A stretch of DNA of 64,000 nucleotides from Streptomyces tropicalis (GTDB lineage: Bacteria; Actinomycetota; Actinomycetes; Streptomycetales; Streptomycetaceae). The notes beneath the pieces were generated by a model. That model did no database searches, was not told the origin of the DNA, and saw only the letters and a program-made list of their open reading frames with translations. The translations under genes were made by a program, and so were the position numbers. Shown here piece by piece: positions 54,477 to 63,562 of this stretch. The stretch lies in assembly GCF_029269835.1 (NCBI RefSeq), contig NZ_JARJBB010000004.1, forward strand, positions 434,001-498,000. Reading direction: 5' to 3'. The number at the start of each line of letters is the position of its first letter. Position 1 is the stretch's first letter.

Positions 54477-54795
54477 GGAGCCCCTCCCCTTGATTGCGTG
54501 CTGCGGCGGGCCGGTGGTCTGTCCGGCCCGCCCGGTGATCGCACCGTAGGCACGCGGCCGGGGCGCCCGGCGGCTGCTCTCCATAGGTGACGGCAGTTGA
54601 CCGATAGGAGGCGCCAATTGATCGACGAGGGAACGGGAACGACCTGTTCAGGTGCGGTCATGACCGCGGAGAGGCGGTCCGTGTCACCGCACTGTCACAG
54701 CGCACCGGCGGCGGAACCCGGCGGGCCGCGGCTCTGTCTCCCTGGGCGGGAGCCGGCGCGGGCCGGATCCGTGACGCACCACTCGGGGGGATCTC
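54477..54795. other. 319-bp intergenic region between roadblock and DUF4232 genes
   Basis: Divergent promoters are expected here. It holds one small hairpin, GACCGC-GGAGAG-GCGGTC (54662-54679). An AGGAGG precedes a TTG-start frame at about 54618, but that frame is not protein-like. Confidence 0.45.
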
Positions 54796-55539
54796 ATGCA
54801 GTACGCACACCGCATCCGCGGCGCCGCGCTGGCGGCCGCGGCCGCCGCGGCCGTCCTGTCCGTGACGGCCTGCGGGCCGGCGGACGCGACGGGCACCGCC
54901 GCGCCGACCGCGTCCGGGCCGTCGGCGCCGACGACGGGGTCCCACGGCACGCCCGGGCCGGCCGCCGCCTCGTCACCGGCGGGTACCCCGGCCGGCGGCG
55001 CGTCCGCGACGCGGACCGGCACCTCCCGCGGAGCCTCCTCGGGAGGCGCGAGGACCGCCGGGACGGGCACGCCGGGTGGCTCGGGCGCCGCGACCGTGCG
55101 CGCCTGCGCGGCGGGCGACCTGCGGGCGACCGCGCGACAGGCCGTCCACCGCCCGTCGGGCACCGGCGTCGGTGCGGCCGTGGTGCGGTTCGTCAACCAC
55201 TCCGCACGGCCGTGCCGGCTCCAGGGGTATCCGTCGGTGGCCGGCGCGGGCAACGGGTCGCCGCAGCGCGGCATCCCGCTGAAGGTCACCCGCACCGGCG
55301 CCGCGACCCCCGTACGGCTGGCGCCGGGAGGCAGCGCCTGGCTGAAGCTCACCTTCGTCCAGGTCCAGGGCGAGGGCGACGGCTACTGCGTCTCCGGCGC
55401 GAAGCCGTCGGCGTTCCCCACGCTGGTCATCGGCCTGCCCGGCTCGGGAGCACACCAGGTCGCCCTCGACGACGGGGTCTTCGCCGAGTGCGACAACAAG
55501 GTCACCGCCACCGCGGTCACCTCGGTGAAGCCGTCCTGA
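54796..55539 (+). CDS. DUF4232 lipoprotein
   Basis: A 247-residue protein from ATG 54796. Signal core AAALAAAAAAAVLSVTAC gives a lipobox near residue 26. A Thr/Gly/Pro-rich spacer (28-100) precedes the DUF4232 domain (about 105-245) with AAVVRFVNHSARPCRLQGYP, GGSAWLKLTFVQ and GVFAECDNKVTATAVTSV. Four Cys could form two disulfides. It is a surface lipoprotein of unknown role. Confidence 0.88.
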   Translation: MQYAHRIRGAALAAAAAAAVLSVTACGPADATGTAAPTASGPSAPTTGSHGTPGPAAASSPAGTPAGGASATRTGTSRGASSGGARTAGTGTPGGSGAATVRACAAGDLRATARQAVHRPSGTGVGAAVVRFVNHSARPCRLQGYPSVAGAGNGSPQRGIPLKVTRTGAATPVRLAPGGSAWLKLTFVQVQGEGDGYCVSGAKPSAFPTLVIGLPGSGAHQVALDDGVFAECDNKVTATAVTSVKPS

Positions 55540-55587
55540 GCCCCCGCCGGGGTGTGGCGCCGCGGGGCGACAGGGCGCAGGACGCCC

Positions 55588-56238
55588 TCACGGCCTCGCG
55601 GCGCCGGACCGGCGGCAGTGCAGGAACAGGTGTGGTTCCGGCACCGCCTCGGGGTGCGCCGGTGTGAACAGCACCGATTCACGGGACTCCACGACCAGGC
55701 CCGACTCGGCCGCGAGTGCGGCGAACGCCGAGGCGCCGAAGCTCGTCACCCGCACCGGCTGCCCCATGAAGGCGGCGTCCACCTCCTCCACGTCCAGCGG
55801 CACCGTGGCCAGCACCACCGGGCCGCCCGGCGCGACGACCCGGGCGATCCCGCCCACCACGGCCGCCTGCTCCCGCCGCGGCATCTGCAGCAGGGAGAAG
55901 TACGCGCAGGCCGCGTCGAACGCACCCTCCTGCGCCGCCAGGTCCCGTACGTCGGCGCACCGGAACTCCGCGTCCGGGACCTGACGGGTGGCCAGTTCCA
56001 CCATCACGGGTGAGATGTCGAGGCCCAGCACCCGGTGCCCGGCCGCGGCCAGCGCGGCGGCGGTGGGCCGCCCCGTGCCGCTGCCGACGTCCAGCACCCG
56101 GCTGTCCGGTCCGAGACGCTCCAGCAGCCACTCCAGCGAGGCGTGGTGCGCCCGGGAATGGGCGAACGCCTTCTCGTAGTCGGCTCCCAGGGCGTCGAAC
56201 ACCGCCGCGGCCCGCTGCCGTTCCTCCTGGTCGCCCAC
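55588..56238 (-). CDS. Class I SAM-dependent methyltransferase
   Basis: A 216-residue protein from GTG 56238 behind GGGAGG; longer frames lack support. SAM loop LDVGSGTGRPTA, acidic LGLDISPVMVELA, motif near FDAACAYFSLLQMP and VVAPGGPVVLATV. It resembles UbiE/TylF-like small-molecule methyltransferases. No obvious partner gene is adjacent. The substrate is unknown. Confidence 0.85.
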   Translation of the reverse strand: MGDQEERQRAAAVFDALGADYEKAFAHSRAHHASLEWLLERLGPDSRVLDVGSGTGRPTAAALAAAGHRVLGLDISPVMVELATRQVPDAEFRCADVRDLAAQEGAFDAACAYFSLLQMPRREQAAVVGGIARVVAPGGPVVLATVPLDVEEVDAAFMGQPVRVTSFGASAFAALAAESGLVVESRESVLFTPAHPEAVPEPHLFLHCRRSGAARP

Positions 56239-56462
56239 TCGGCCTCCCCCGACGTGACGGCATCCTCGGTGCGGGCATCGTCGCACCTGCGGATGCCCCG
56301 GACAACGGGGACGCGCGACGGCCGAGGACGAGTCGGCCCCGGTCGGACAGGCGTTCAGGACGACGAGGGTACGTGTGTTCGATCCTGGAGCGAAAAAGGA
56401 ACACGACGTCACAATGCGGCTATACGGGCACATTTCTGCCGAACGACCGTCAGTATCGCCCC

Positions 56463-56978
56463 ATGCACCCACTCCGTACGGTCGCGGCTGGCCTCCTGCT
56501 GCTGTCCGCCATGACGGCCTGCGGCGGCCGGACCGTCACCGTCTCCGTCCCGGCGGACGCCCGGAACCGCCACGGCGCCACCGGATCCCTCTCCGCCCGC
56601 AACGTCTTCGAGCAGCTGGCCGCCTCCGTGGGCTCGATCAGGAAGACAGGCGTCGTGACCGCCGGGAACGACCCGGGCCATCTCCTGGGCCGTCACCACG
56701 AGTACCTCTCGAAGGTCACGTTCTCCGACAGCTTCGTCGCCGGGAGCGACGTCACGGGATCCGGCCGCGGCGAGGTCGAACGGGGAGGCGCCGTCGAGGT
56801 CTTCGCGACGCGCTCCGACGCCCGGGCGCGGGCCGCCTACATCAGGGGCGTCACGCGGGCGATGCCGGCGTTCGCCGAGCGGGACTACCTCCGGGGCCGC
56901 ATCCTGGTCCGTGTCTCGCGCTACCTGGACGCCGCGCGCGCCGAGGCGTACTCCCGCGCCGTGGACCAACTCACCTGA
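56463..56978 (+). CDS. Lipoprotein of unknown function
   Basis: A 171-residue protein from ATG 56463. Signal core TVAAGLLLLSAMTAC gives a lipobox near residue 20. The mature part is mixed alpha/beta with VGSIRKTGVVTAGNDPGHLLGRHHEYLSKVTFSDSFV and a C-terminal RVSRYLDAARAEAYSRAVDQL. I do not recognise a domain. The methyltransferase gene is divergent 225 bp away. Confidence 0.75.
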   Translation: MHPLRTVAAGLLLLSAMTACGGRTVTVSVPADARNRHGATGSLSARNVFEQLAASVGSIRKTGVVTAGNDPGHLLGRHHEYLSKVTFSDSFVAGSDVTGSGRGEVERGGAVEVFATRSDARARAAYIRGVTRAMPAFAERDYLRGRILVRVSRYLDAARAEAYSRAVDQLT

Positions 56979-57416
56979 CCCTGCGGTACCCCCGGACGGG
57001 TGTGGCATGTAGGGGCAGGGCATGCGGCCGCCCGGCTCCGGGCCGTCGACGGCACCGCCCTCGACACCGTCGGCCACTGCGGCTACCCGCACGGCAGCGA
57101 CCCGGACGACCCCTTCGCCGACCTCGTCCGGTGGGTCAACCAGGAACTGATCCACCGCGGCGCCGAGATCGCCCTGCTCCGCGACCTGTACCGCGCGCGG
57201 AGCTCCTGCCCCGGCCGTCTTGGCCCTTTCTTCGCCGAAACGTCGACCACGCCCTGACGGCCGGGCCGGCGGGGCCCACCACACCCGACCGGGCGTTGCG
57301 GGCGGGCGGACCCGGGCCCGGGTGACGAGGATCCCTCTGACGGGGTGTTCCGTTTGCTCGCGCCACGAGTGAGCAGGCGCTCTCCTGGACTACCGCGTTC
57401 CTGAGAGGGGAGCCCC
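56979..57416 (+). other. 438-bp region with only a doubtful small frame
   Basis: A GTG-start frame 57000-57257 (85 residues; contains DDPFADLVRWVNQELIHRGAE, which looks protein-like) lacks a Shine-Dalgarno and has no recognised family. It may be a gene remnant. The remainder holds the promoter of the downstream MFS gene. Confidence 0.4.
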
Positions 57417-58922
57417 ATGGCCGACAGCGCATCCGATCCGGTGACCGACGCCGATCCCGAGGCGGTACGGCGTCATCGCACGCTGTTCCGCGCCGTGGAA
57501 CGGCGTCGCAACCCGCCGCTGCGCCGGACGGACATCACCGTGACCGACACCGGTGCGGTGAAGCGGGCGGTGAAGGCCGCCTCGCTCGGCAATGCCATGG
57601 AGTGGTTCGACTTCGGCATCTACAGCTATCTGGCGGTCACCCTCGGGCACGTCTTCTTCCCCTCCGGGAACGACACGGTGCAACTGCTCTCGTCCTTCGC
57701 GACGTTCGCGGTGTCCTTCCTGGTGCGGCCGGTCGGCGGCATGGTCTTCGGCCCGATGGGCGACAAGATCGGCCGCAAGACGGTGCTCGCCCTGACCATG
57801 ATCATGATGGCGGTCGGCACCTTCGCCATCGGCCTGATCCCCAGTTACGCCACCATCGGCTTCTGGGCCCCCGCCCTGCTGATCCTCTTCCGCCTGGTCC
57901 AGGGCTTCTCCACGGGCGGCGAGTACGGCGGCGCCTCCACCTTCATCGCCGAGTACGCGCCCGACCGGCGCCGCGGCTTCTTCGGCAGCTTCCTCGAACT
58001 GGGCACCCTGGCCGGGTACGTCGGCGCGGCGGGCCTCGTCACCGTCCTGACCGCGGTGCTCGGCAGCGGCGGCATGGAGTCCTGGGGCTGGCGCGTGCCG
58101 TTCCTGGTGGCCGGCCCCATCGGGCTGGTCGGCCTCTACCTGCGACTGCGGCTGGACGAGACCCCCGCCTTCCGGAAGCTGGAGGACGGCTCCGCCCACC
58201 GGGCGTCCGACGCGGCGTCCTCGGTGGAGACGACCGCCAAGGGCGACCTGGCGAAGATCTTCCGCGACCACTGGCCGGCGCTCCTGCTGTGCGTCTGCCT
58301 GGTCGCCGCCTACAACATCACCGACTACATGCTGCTGTCGTACATGCCCACCTACCTGACCGACCAGATGGGGTACTCCGACACGCACGGCCTGCTGGTC
58401 CTGATCGTCACCATGGTGGTCCTCATGCTGGTGATCAACTCCGTGGGCCGGCTCTCCGACCGGATGGGCCGCAAGCCGCTGCTGATGGCGGGCATGCTCG
58501 GCTTCCTGCTCCTGTCCGTCCCCGCCTTCCTGCTGGTCAAGCAGGGCAGCCTGTGGGCGGTGTCGCTGGGCATGCTGATGCTCGGGCTCTCCCTGGTCTG
58601 CATGCTCGGGACGATGTCGGCGGCGCTTCCCGCCCTCTTCCCCACGCATGTGCGCTACGGCTCGCTGTCCATCGGCTACAACGTCTCCACCTCTCTCTTC
58701 GGCGGGACGACCCCCCTGGTGATCACCGCTCTGATCTCGGCCACGGGCAACGACCTCATGCCCGCGTACTACACGATGGCCGCCGCCTTCGTCGGGGTGA
58801 TCGCCGTGGCCTGCATGAAGGAGACCGCGCGCCGGCCGCTGGCGGGCTCGCCGCCGTCCGTCGCCACCGCGGAGGAGGCCGCGGCGATGGTCGAGGACCA
58901 GGCGCCGGCGCCCCGGTTCTGA
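57417..58922 (+). CDS. ProP-like MFS transporter (metabolite:H+ symporter)
   Basis: A 501-residue protein of about 12 helices. It has GNAMEWFDFGIYSYLAVTLG (helix 1 of the ProP/ShiA family), GPMGDKIGRKTVLALT (Motif A), STGGEYGGASTFIAEYAPDRRRGF and NRISDYMLLSY-like segments. Such carriers take up osmolytes or dicarboxylates with protons. A 45-residue charged N-terminus precedes helix 1. A paralogue is at 61230. Substrate is inferred only. Confidence 0.9.
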   Translation: MADSASDPVTDADPEAVRRHRTLFRAVERRRNPPLRRTDITVTDTGAVKRAVKAASLGNAMEWFDFGIYSYLAVTLGHVFFPSGNDTVQLLSSFATFAVSFLVRPVGGMVFGPMGDKIGRKTVLALTMIMMAVGTFAIGLIPSYATIGFWAPALLILFRLVQGFSTGGEYGGASTFIAEYAPDRRRGFFGSFLELGTLAGYVGAAGLVTVLTAVLGSGGMESWGWRVPFLVAGPIGLVGLYLRLRLDETPAFRKLEDGSAHRASDAASSVETTAKGDLAKIFRDHWPALLLCVCLVAAYNITDYMLLSYMPTYLTDQMGYSDTHGLLVLIVTMVVLMLVINSVGRLSDRMGRKPLLMAGMLGFLLLSVPAFLLVKQGSLWAVSLGMLMLGLSLVCMLGTMSAALPALFPTHVRYGSLSIGYNVSTSLFGGTTPLVITALISATGNDLMPAYYTMAAAFVGVIAVACMKETARRPLAGSPPSVATAEEAAAMVEDQAPAPRF

Positions 58923-59004
58923 CCGGAGCGGCGCACCGTCCCTCCCGCGTCCGTCCGGCCCCGGTCCGCCGCGCCGCCCTGGCCGCGGGAGCGATGCTCC
59001 CCGG

Positions 59005-59024
59005 CCGCGGGCCGCGGCCCGCGG
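59005..59024. terminator. Possible terminator: 20-bp perfect GC palindrome
   Basis: CCGCGGGCCGCGGCCCGCGG is self-complementary over 20 bp, 83 nt after the MFS stop. It could form a hairpin in RNA or a cruciform; no T tract follows. Confidence 0.4.
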
Positions 59025-59203
59025 GCCGCGGCCCGGCGGCACCGCGGGGCCCGGCCGACTGGCGCACGGAGCAGCGGAATCCGTCCTCCGGGCCGCCGGT
59101 GCGGCGTCCGGGCCGGGGGGCGGGACACGTCGGGATCAGGACGTAGATCACCCGAATGTGGCAATGTGCCCCGTGCGCGCCGCAGGAGGGCGAGACTGGT
59201 GCC

Positions 59204-61228
59204 GTGCTGAGCAACCTTCCCGAGAGCGATGCCGAACTCGTGGGCCGCCGGGCGGAGCTGGAGGACCTCGCCGACGCCCTGAAACGCCACCGTGTGGTCA
59301 CCCTCACCGGGACCGGCGGGGTGGGCAAGAGCCGTCTCGCGCTGTGCGCCGCGCACCGGGTCCGCGACGCCGGCGCCCGCGGGGTGGCGTGGGCCGACCT
59401 GTGGCCGCTGCGGGACGACCGGTTGCTGATCGCGACCGTCGCCGACGCCGCCGACTTCTCGGACCACACCGCGACCATGCCGCTGGACGCCCTGTGCGAG
59501 TGGCTCGCCGACAAGGACGCCGTCCTCGTCCTCGACTCCTGCGAGCACCTCCTCGCCGACTGCCGCCCCCTGGTCGCCCGTCTCGTGATGTCCTGCCCGT
59601 CGCTGACCGTCCTGGCGACCAGCCGCGAGCCGCTCGGTGTGCCCGGCGAGCACGTCCGCCCGGTGGAGCCGCTGCCGGTCGAGACCGACGCCCTGGAACT
59701 GCTCGCCCGCCGTGCCGAGTCCGCGGGCGCCCCGCTGACCGCACCGGCGGACCTGGTGGCCGCCACCCGTCTGTGCCGCTGGCTGGAGGGGATCCCCCTC
59801 GCCCTGGAACTGGTCGCCGGACAGCTCGCCGAGCGGACGGTCACCGCGATCGAGCGGGACCTGCGCTCCCGGCTGGACGTCGCGTCCGGCGACGGCCCCG
59901 GCGGACCGCCCCGCCACCGGACCATGCGCACCGCCATCGGCTGGAGCCACGAGCTGTGCGCACCGGCCGAACGGCTGCTGTGGGCGCGGCTGTCCGTCTT
60001 CCGCGACGTGGTGGACGCCGCGACCGTGCGTGCCGTCTGCTCCGGCGGGCCGCTGCCGGCCGCGGACGTCGACCGGGCGATCGCCGGACTGACGGCGAAG
60101 TCCGTCCTGTTCCGCACCGGCACCGGCTACCGCATGCTCGACACGGTCCGCGAGTACGGCGGCATGTGGCTCGACGCCGTCGGCGAGGCCGTCCCGATGG
60201 CCGACCGGCACGCCGAGCACTTCCTCGCACTGACCCGGCGGGCCCACGGCGCCTGGCTCGGCCCCCACCAGGCCGCCTGGTACCGGAGGGTGGAGGAGAC
60301 CCACGCCGACCTGTGCGCGGCCCTGGACCACTTCCTCGCCACCCGGCCGCATGCGGCCCTGGAGATGGCGGGCCTGCTGGCCTTCTTCTGGAGCTGCTGC
60401 GGGCATCTGCGCGAGGTCACGGTCTACGTCCAGGCGGCCCTCACCGTCGCCGACGAGCCCACCCCGGCCCGGACGAGGGCCCTGTGGGGGCTCGGTGTGG
60501 CCCGCGTCCTGCGCGGCGAGCACCACGCGGCCGGCAGCCTCGCGGAGACCTGCCGGCTCGACGCGCAGGCGCAGGGCGACGACGAGGGCATCCTCCACGC
60601 CGCCTACCTGGAGGGCCTGATGCACCTGCTCAACGGGCGCCCGATGGCGGCACGGTGGGCGGTGGACACCGCACTGGACACGGCGGAGGGCCCGGGCGTC
60701 GCCTCGGCCGGGCAGGCCGTGTGCCGGCTGGTACGGGTCTTCGCGCTCACCGCGGAGGGACTGCTGGAGCAGGCCCGCCGGGAGGCCGGGGACCTGCACG
60801 CCGCCTGCGTGGCCCTGGACGAGTGGTGGACCCGCTCCTACTGCGACTACCAACTGGCCCTGATCGCGCTGTTCGAGGACCGGGTCGAGGACGCCGCGGG
60901 CCACGCCGTGTCGATGCTGGAGGGCAAGCGGCACATCGGCGACAGCTTCGGCCTCGCCCTGGGCCTGGACCTGCTGGCGGCGGCGCTCGCGGCGCAGGGA
61001 GCCGGGGAGCCCGCCGTCGCCGCGTACGGCGCGGGGGAGACCTTCTGGAGCGCGGTCGGCCACCCGCAGCGCGGCACCCCGGAACTGGGCCCGGTCCGGG
61101 AGCGCTACGAGGCCACCGCCCGGTCCCTGCTCGGCGACGACGGCTACGAGGAGGCGCTGCTCCACGCGCTCTGCCGCGATCCCGAGACCGTCCTCGCGGA
61201 CCTGCTGGACCGGGCGGCCGGCGGATGA
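59204..61228 (+). CDS. STAND/NB-ARC ATPase regulator without HTH
   Basis: A 674-residue protein from GTG 59204; ATG 59156 would add 16 unlike residues. It has LVGRRAELEDLADALKRHRVVTLTGTGGVGKSRLAL (P-loop), AVLVLDSCEHLL (Walker B), VLATSREPLGVPGE (sensor) and a helical, TPR-like C-terminal half. This is the core of AfsR/LuxR-type SARP-like ATPases, but no DNA-binding domain is present at either end. It may regulate by protein interaction. It lies between two ProP-like transporter genes. Confidence 0.85.
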   Translation: MLSNLPESDAELVGRRAELEDLADALKRHRVVTLTGTGGVGKSRLALCAAHRVRDAGARGVAWADLWPLRDDRLLIATVADAADFSDHTATMPLDALCEWLADKDAVLVLDSCEHLLADCRPLVARLVMSCPSLTVLATSREPLGVPGEHVRPVEPLPVETDALELLARRAESAGAPLTAPADLVAATRLCRWLEGIPLALELVAGQLAERTVTAIERDLRSRLDVASGDGPGGPPRHRTMRTAIGWSHELCAPAERLLWARLSVFRDVVDAATVRAVCSGGPLPAADVDRAIAGLTAKSVLFRTGTGYRMLDTVREYGGMWLDAVGEAVPMADRHAEHFLALTRRAHGAWLGPHQAAWYRRVEETHADLCAALDHFLATRPHAALEMAGLLAFFWSCCGHLREVTVYVQAALTVADEPTPARTRALWGLGVARVLRGEHHAAGSLAETCRLDAQAQGDDEGILHAAYLEGLMHLLNGRPMAARWAVDTALDTAEGPGVASAGQAVCRLVRVFALTAEGLLEQARREAGDLHAACVALDEWWTRSYCDYQLALIALFEDRVEDAAGHAVSMLEGKRHIGDSFGLALGLDLLAAALAAQGAGEPAVAAYGAGETFWSAVGHPQRGTPELGPVRERYEATARSLLGDDGYEEALLHALCRDPETVLADLLDRAAGG

Positions 61229-61229
61229 G

Positions 61230-62765
61230 TCACGGGGCGCCGGACGTCCGCCCGGCGCTCCGGTAGAGCACCTCGGAGGTGGAGATCAGCTCGCGCTGCT
61301 CCTCCCTGGAGCCCACCATCGGCTGGGACCCGTTGAGCGGCACCTGGGCGCTCTCCGGCAGGAACTTCACGGTGGCCAGACCGATGACGCCCGCCAGCAT
61401 CAGGTAGAAGGCGGGTGTCAGGTCGTTGCCGGTGAGGCTGATCAGGGCCTGCGTCACCAGCGGTGTGGTGCCGCCGAACGCGGCCACGGCGATGTTGAAG
61501 CCGATGCCCATCGCCGCGTACCGCACGGCCGTCGGGAAGAGCGCCGGCAGCGTGGCGGCGCTCGGCGCGGCGAAGCAGGCCAGCAGCGTGGACAGGACCA
61601 GCACGCCGAGGATCGGCGGCCAGGTGCCCTGCATCTTGATGAGCAGGAAGGACGGCACCGCCAGGACGATCATCGCGGCCGCCGCGACCCCGTAGACCGG
61701 GCGCCGCCCGATCCGGTCGCTGAGGCGGCCGATGAAGGTGATCAGCAGCACGATCCAGACCATCCCCACCAGCACCAGGACGTCGGCCGAGCTGCTGGAA
61801 CGATTCAGCGTCTCGGTCTGGTACGTCGGCAGGAAGCCCGTGACCATGTAGTTGGTGACGTTGTACAGCAGCACCAGGCCCATGCAGACCAGCAGCGGCC
61901 GCCAGTGCTCCCGGACGATCGTACGGAGTTCGCCGCCCGCCGACTGCTGCGCGAGGCTCTTCTCGTGCTCGTCCAACTGCTGCTGGAAGGCGGGCGACTC
62001 CTCCAGCTTCAGCCGCATGTACAGGCCGATCGCGCCGAGCGGACCCGCGATCAGGAACGGGATCCGCCACCCCCACGCGAGCATCTCGGTGTCGGGCATG
62101 AGCAGGTTCAGCACGGTGACGAGCGCCGAGCCGAGCGCGTATCCGACGAAGGTCCCGAAGTCGAGCCAGCTGGAGAGGAAGCCGCGTCGCCGGTCGGGGG
62201 AGTACTCGGCGACGAAGGTGGTCGCCCCGCCGTACTCTCCGCCGGTGGAGAAGCCCTGGACCATCCGGGCGATCAGCAGCAGGACCGGGGCGGCGATGCC
62301 GATGGTCGAGTAACTGGGGATCAGGCCGATGGCGAAGGTGCCCACCGCCATCATGATCATGGTGGCGGCGAGCACCTTCTGCCGGCCGAGCCGGTCCCCG
62401 AGGGGGCCGAAGACCAGGCCGCCGAGCGGCCGGACCACGAAGGCCGCCGCGAACGTCGCGAACGAGGAGATCAGCTGGGCCGCCGGCGAGGCACCGGGGA
62501 AGAAGACCTTCCCGATGGTGGCCGCGAGATAGCTGTAGACGCCGAAGTCGAACCACTCCATGCAGTTGCCGAGCGCGGACGCCCCGACCGCGCGGCGCAG
62601 CAGCGGCGGTTCGACGATCTGCACGTCCTCCGCGCGGAAGGCCTCCTTCCTCCGCCGCAGGCGCCGCGACAGCTCCTCGCGCACCTGCCGCGGCATCGTG
62701 GCGACGGTCTCCCGCCGCCCCTCCGTCCGGTGCGGGCCGGACGGCCCGTCGGGCATCACATCCAT
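61230..62765 (-). CDS. ProP-like MFS transporter, second copy
   Basis: A 511-residue protein from ATG 62765; the frame extends further upstream without conservation. GNCMEWFDFGVYSYLAATIG, GPLGDRLGRQKVLAAT, STGGEYGGATTFVAEYSPDRRRGF and TNYMVTGFLPTYQTETL parallel the 57417 protein. It converges on the STAND gene with one base between the stops. Paralogous symporters around a STAND protein suggest shared osmolyte or acid uptake control; this is inference. Confidence 0.9.
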   Translation of the reverse strand: MDVMPDGPSGPHRTEGRRETVATMPRQVREELSRRLRRRKEAFRAEDVQIVEPPLLRRAVGASALGNCMEWFDFGVYSYLAATIGKVFFPGASPAAQLISSFATFAAAFVVRPLGGLVFGPLGDRLGRQKVLAATMIMMAVGTFAIGLIPSYSTIGIAAPVLLLIARMVQGFSTGGEYGGATTFVAEYSPDRRRGFLSSWLDFGTFVGYALGSALVTVLNLLMPDTEMLAWGWRIPFLIAGPLGAIGLYMRLKLEESPAFQQQLDEHEKSLAQQSAGGELRTIVREHWRPLLVCMGLVLLYNVTNYMVTGFLPTYQTETLNRSSSSADVLVLVGMVWIVLLITFIGRLSDRIGRRPVYGVAAAAMIVLAVPSFLLIKMQGTWPPILGVLVLSTLLACFAAPSAATLPALFPTAVRYAAMGIGFNIAVAAFGGTTPLVTQALISLTGNDLTPAFYLMLAGVIGLATVKFLPESAQVPLNGSQPMVGSREEQRELISTSEVLYRSAGRTSGAP

Positions 62766-63029
62766 CTCGACGCCACCCTCGCTCCTGCTGTGCCGGTGTG
62801 CTGTGCGGGCATGGTGTGCACCACGGGGAACGAGGGACACCGATGCGCCGGGGGTCGGCTGCCCGGGTTCGCGCCGTTCAACCGCGCCGCCCCCACCGCT
62901 CGGATCACGGGGGGCCGGCGACGACCCGACCCGGGCTCGCGGACGTGCATCATGCCGACATCGTTCAGCCACCGCTCCCGCCCGCGCACCGCCGGGAGGG
63001 CCGACCGGGGGACGGCGCGGCCGCACCGG

Positions 63030-63452
63030 TCAGCCGGCGGCGGCCGCGACCGCCGCGGGGTCCTCCCCGGTCAGCTCCACGATCCGGTTCACCGGCACGC
63101 CGGCCGCCAGCGCCCGGCCGAGCAATGCGTCCCGGCCGTCGGTGCAGTCCCGGTAGGCCAGCAGCTCCTCCTCGACCCGGCCGACGCTCTCCGGGCCGGT
63201 GTGCTGCCGCACCCGGCTCAGCTCCTCCTCGCTCAGCGGCACCGGCAGGCGCTCCGCCTCCTGAGGGATGGCCGCCGTGTCGTCCGGCGGCAGCACCCGC
63301 AGCCGCGGGGAGGTCGCCGGGACACCGTGGGCGTCCAGCCACGCCCGTACGGCGGGGGTCTCCATGCAGGCCAGGGGGCCGACGGCGGTCGGCACCGCCC
63401 CGAGCCGTGCGGTCGGGTCGTCCAGCAGGAACAGGTAGGCGTCGTCGGTCAT
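63030..63452 (-). CDS. Hypothetical protein, possibly DUF6003 family
   Basis: A 140-residue soluble protein from ATG 63452 behind GGGAG. AYLFLLDDPTARLGAVPTAVG, ETPAVRAWLDAHG and RLPVPLSEEELSRVRQH are well-formed; the end EDPAAVAAAAG is helical. It recalls the actinobacterial family DUF6003, but I cannot verify this. No catalytic motif is visible. Confidence 0.7.
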   Translation of the reverse strand: MTDDAYLFLLDDPTARLGAVPTAVGPLACMETPAVRAWLDAHGVPATSPRLRVLPPDDTAAIPQEAERLPVPLSEEELSRVRQHTGPESVGRVEEELLAYRDCTDGRDALLGRALAAGVPVNRIVELTGEDPAAVAAAAG

Positions 63453-63562
63453 GCTCACGTTCTCCCGGGGAGCGGTGGTGCCGGTCGCCGTTCCCCTACC
63501 CCGCCGGGCCTCGATCATCGTGGGTCGAACGGGTGGTGTGCACCGGCACCAGCCCGGCCGGG

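Noticed and set aside
54618..54790. TTG-start frame preceded by AGGAGG upstream of the DUF4232 gene
   Set aside because: Frame quickly becomes non-protein-like and overlaps the expected promoter; likely chance.
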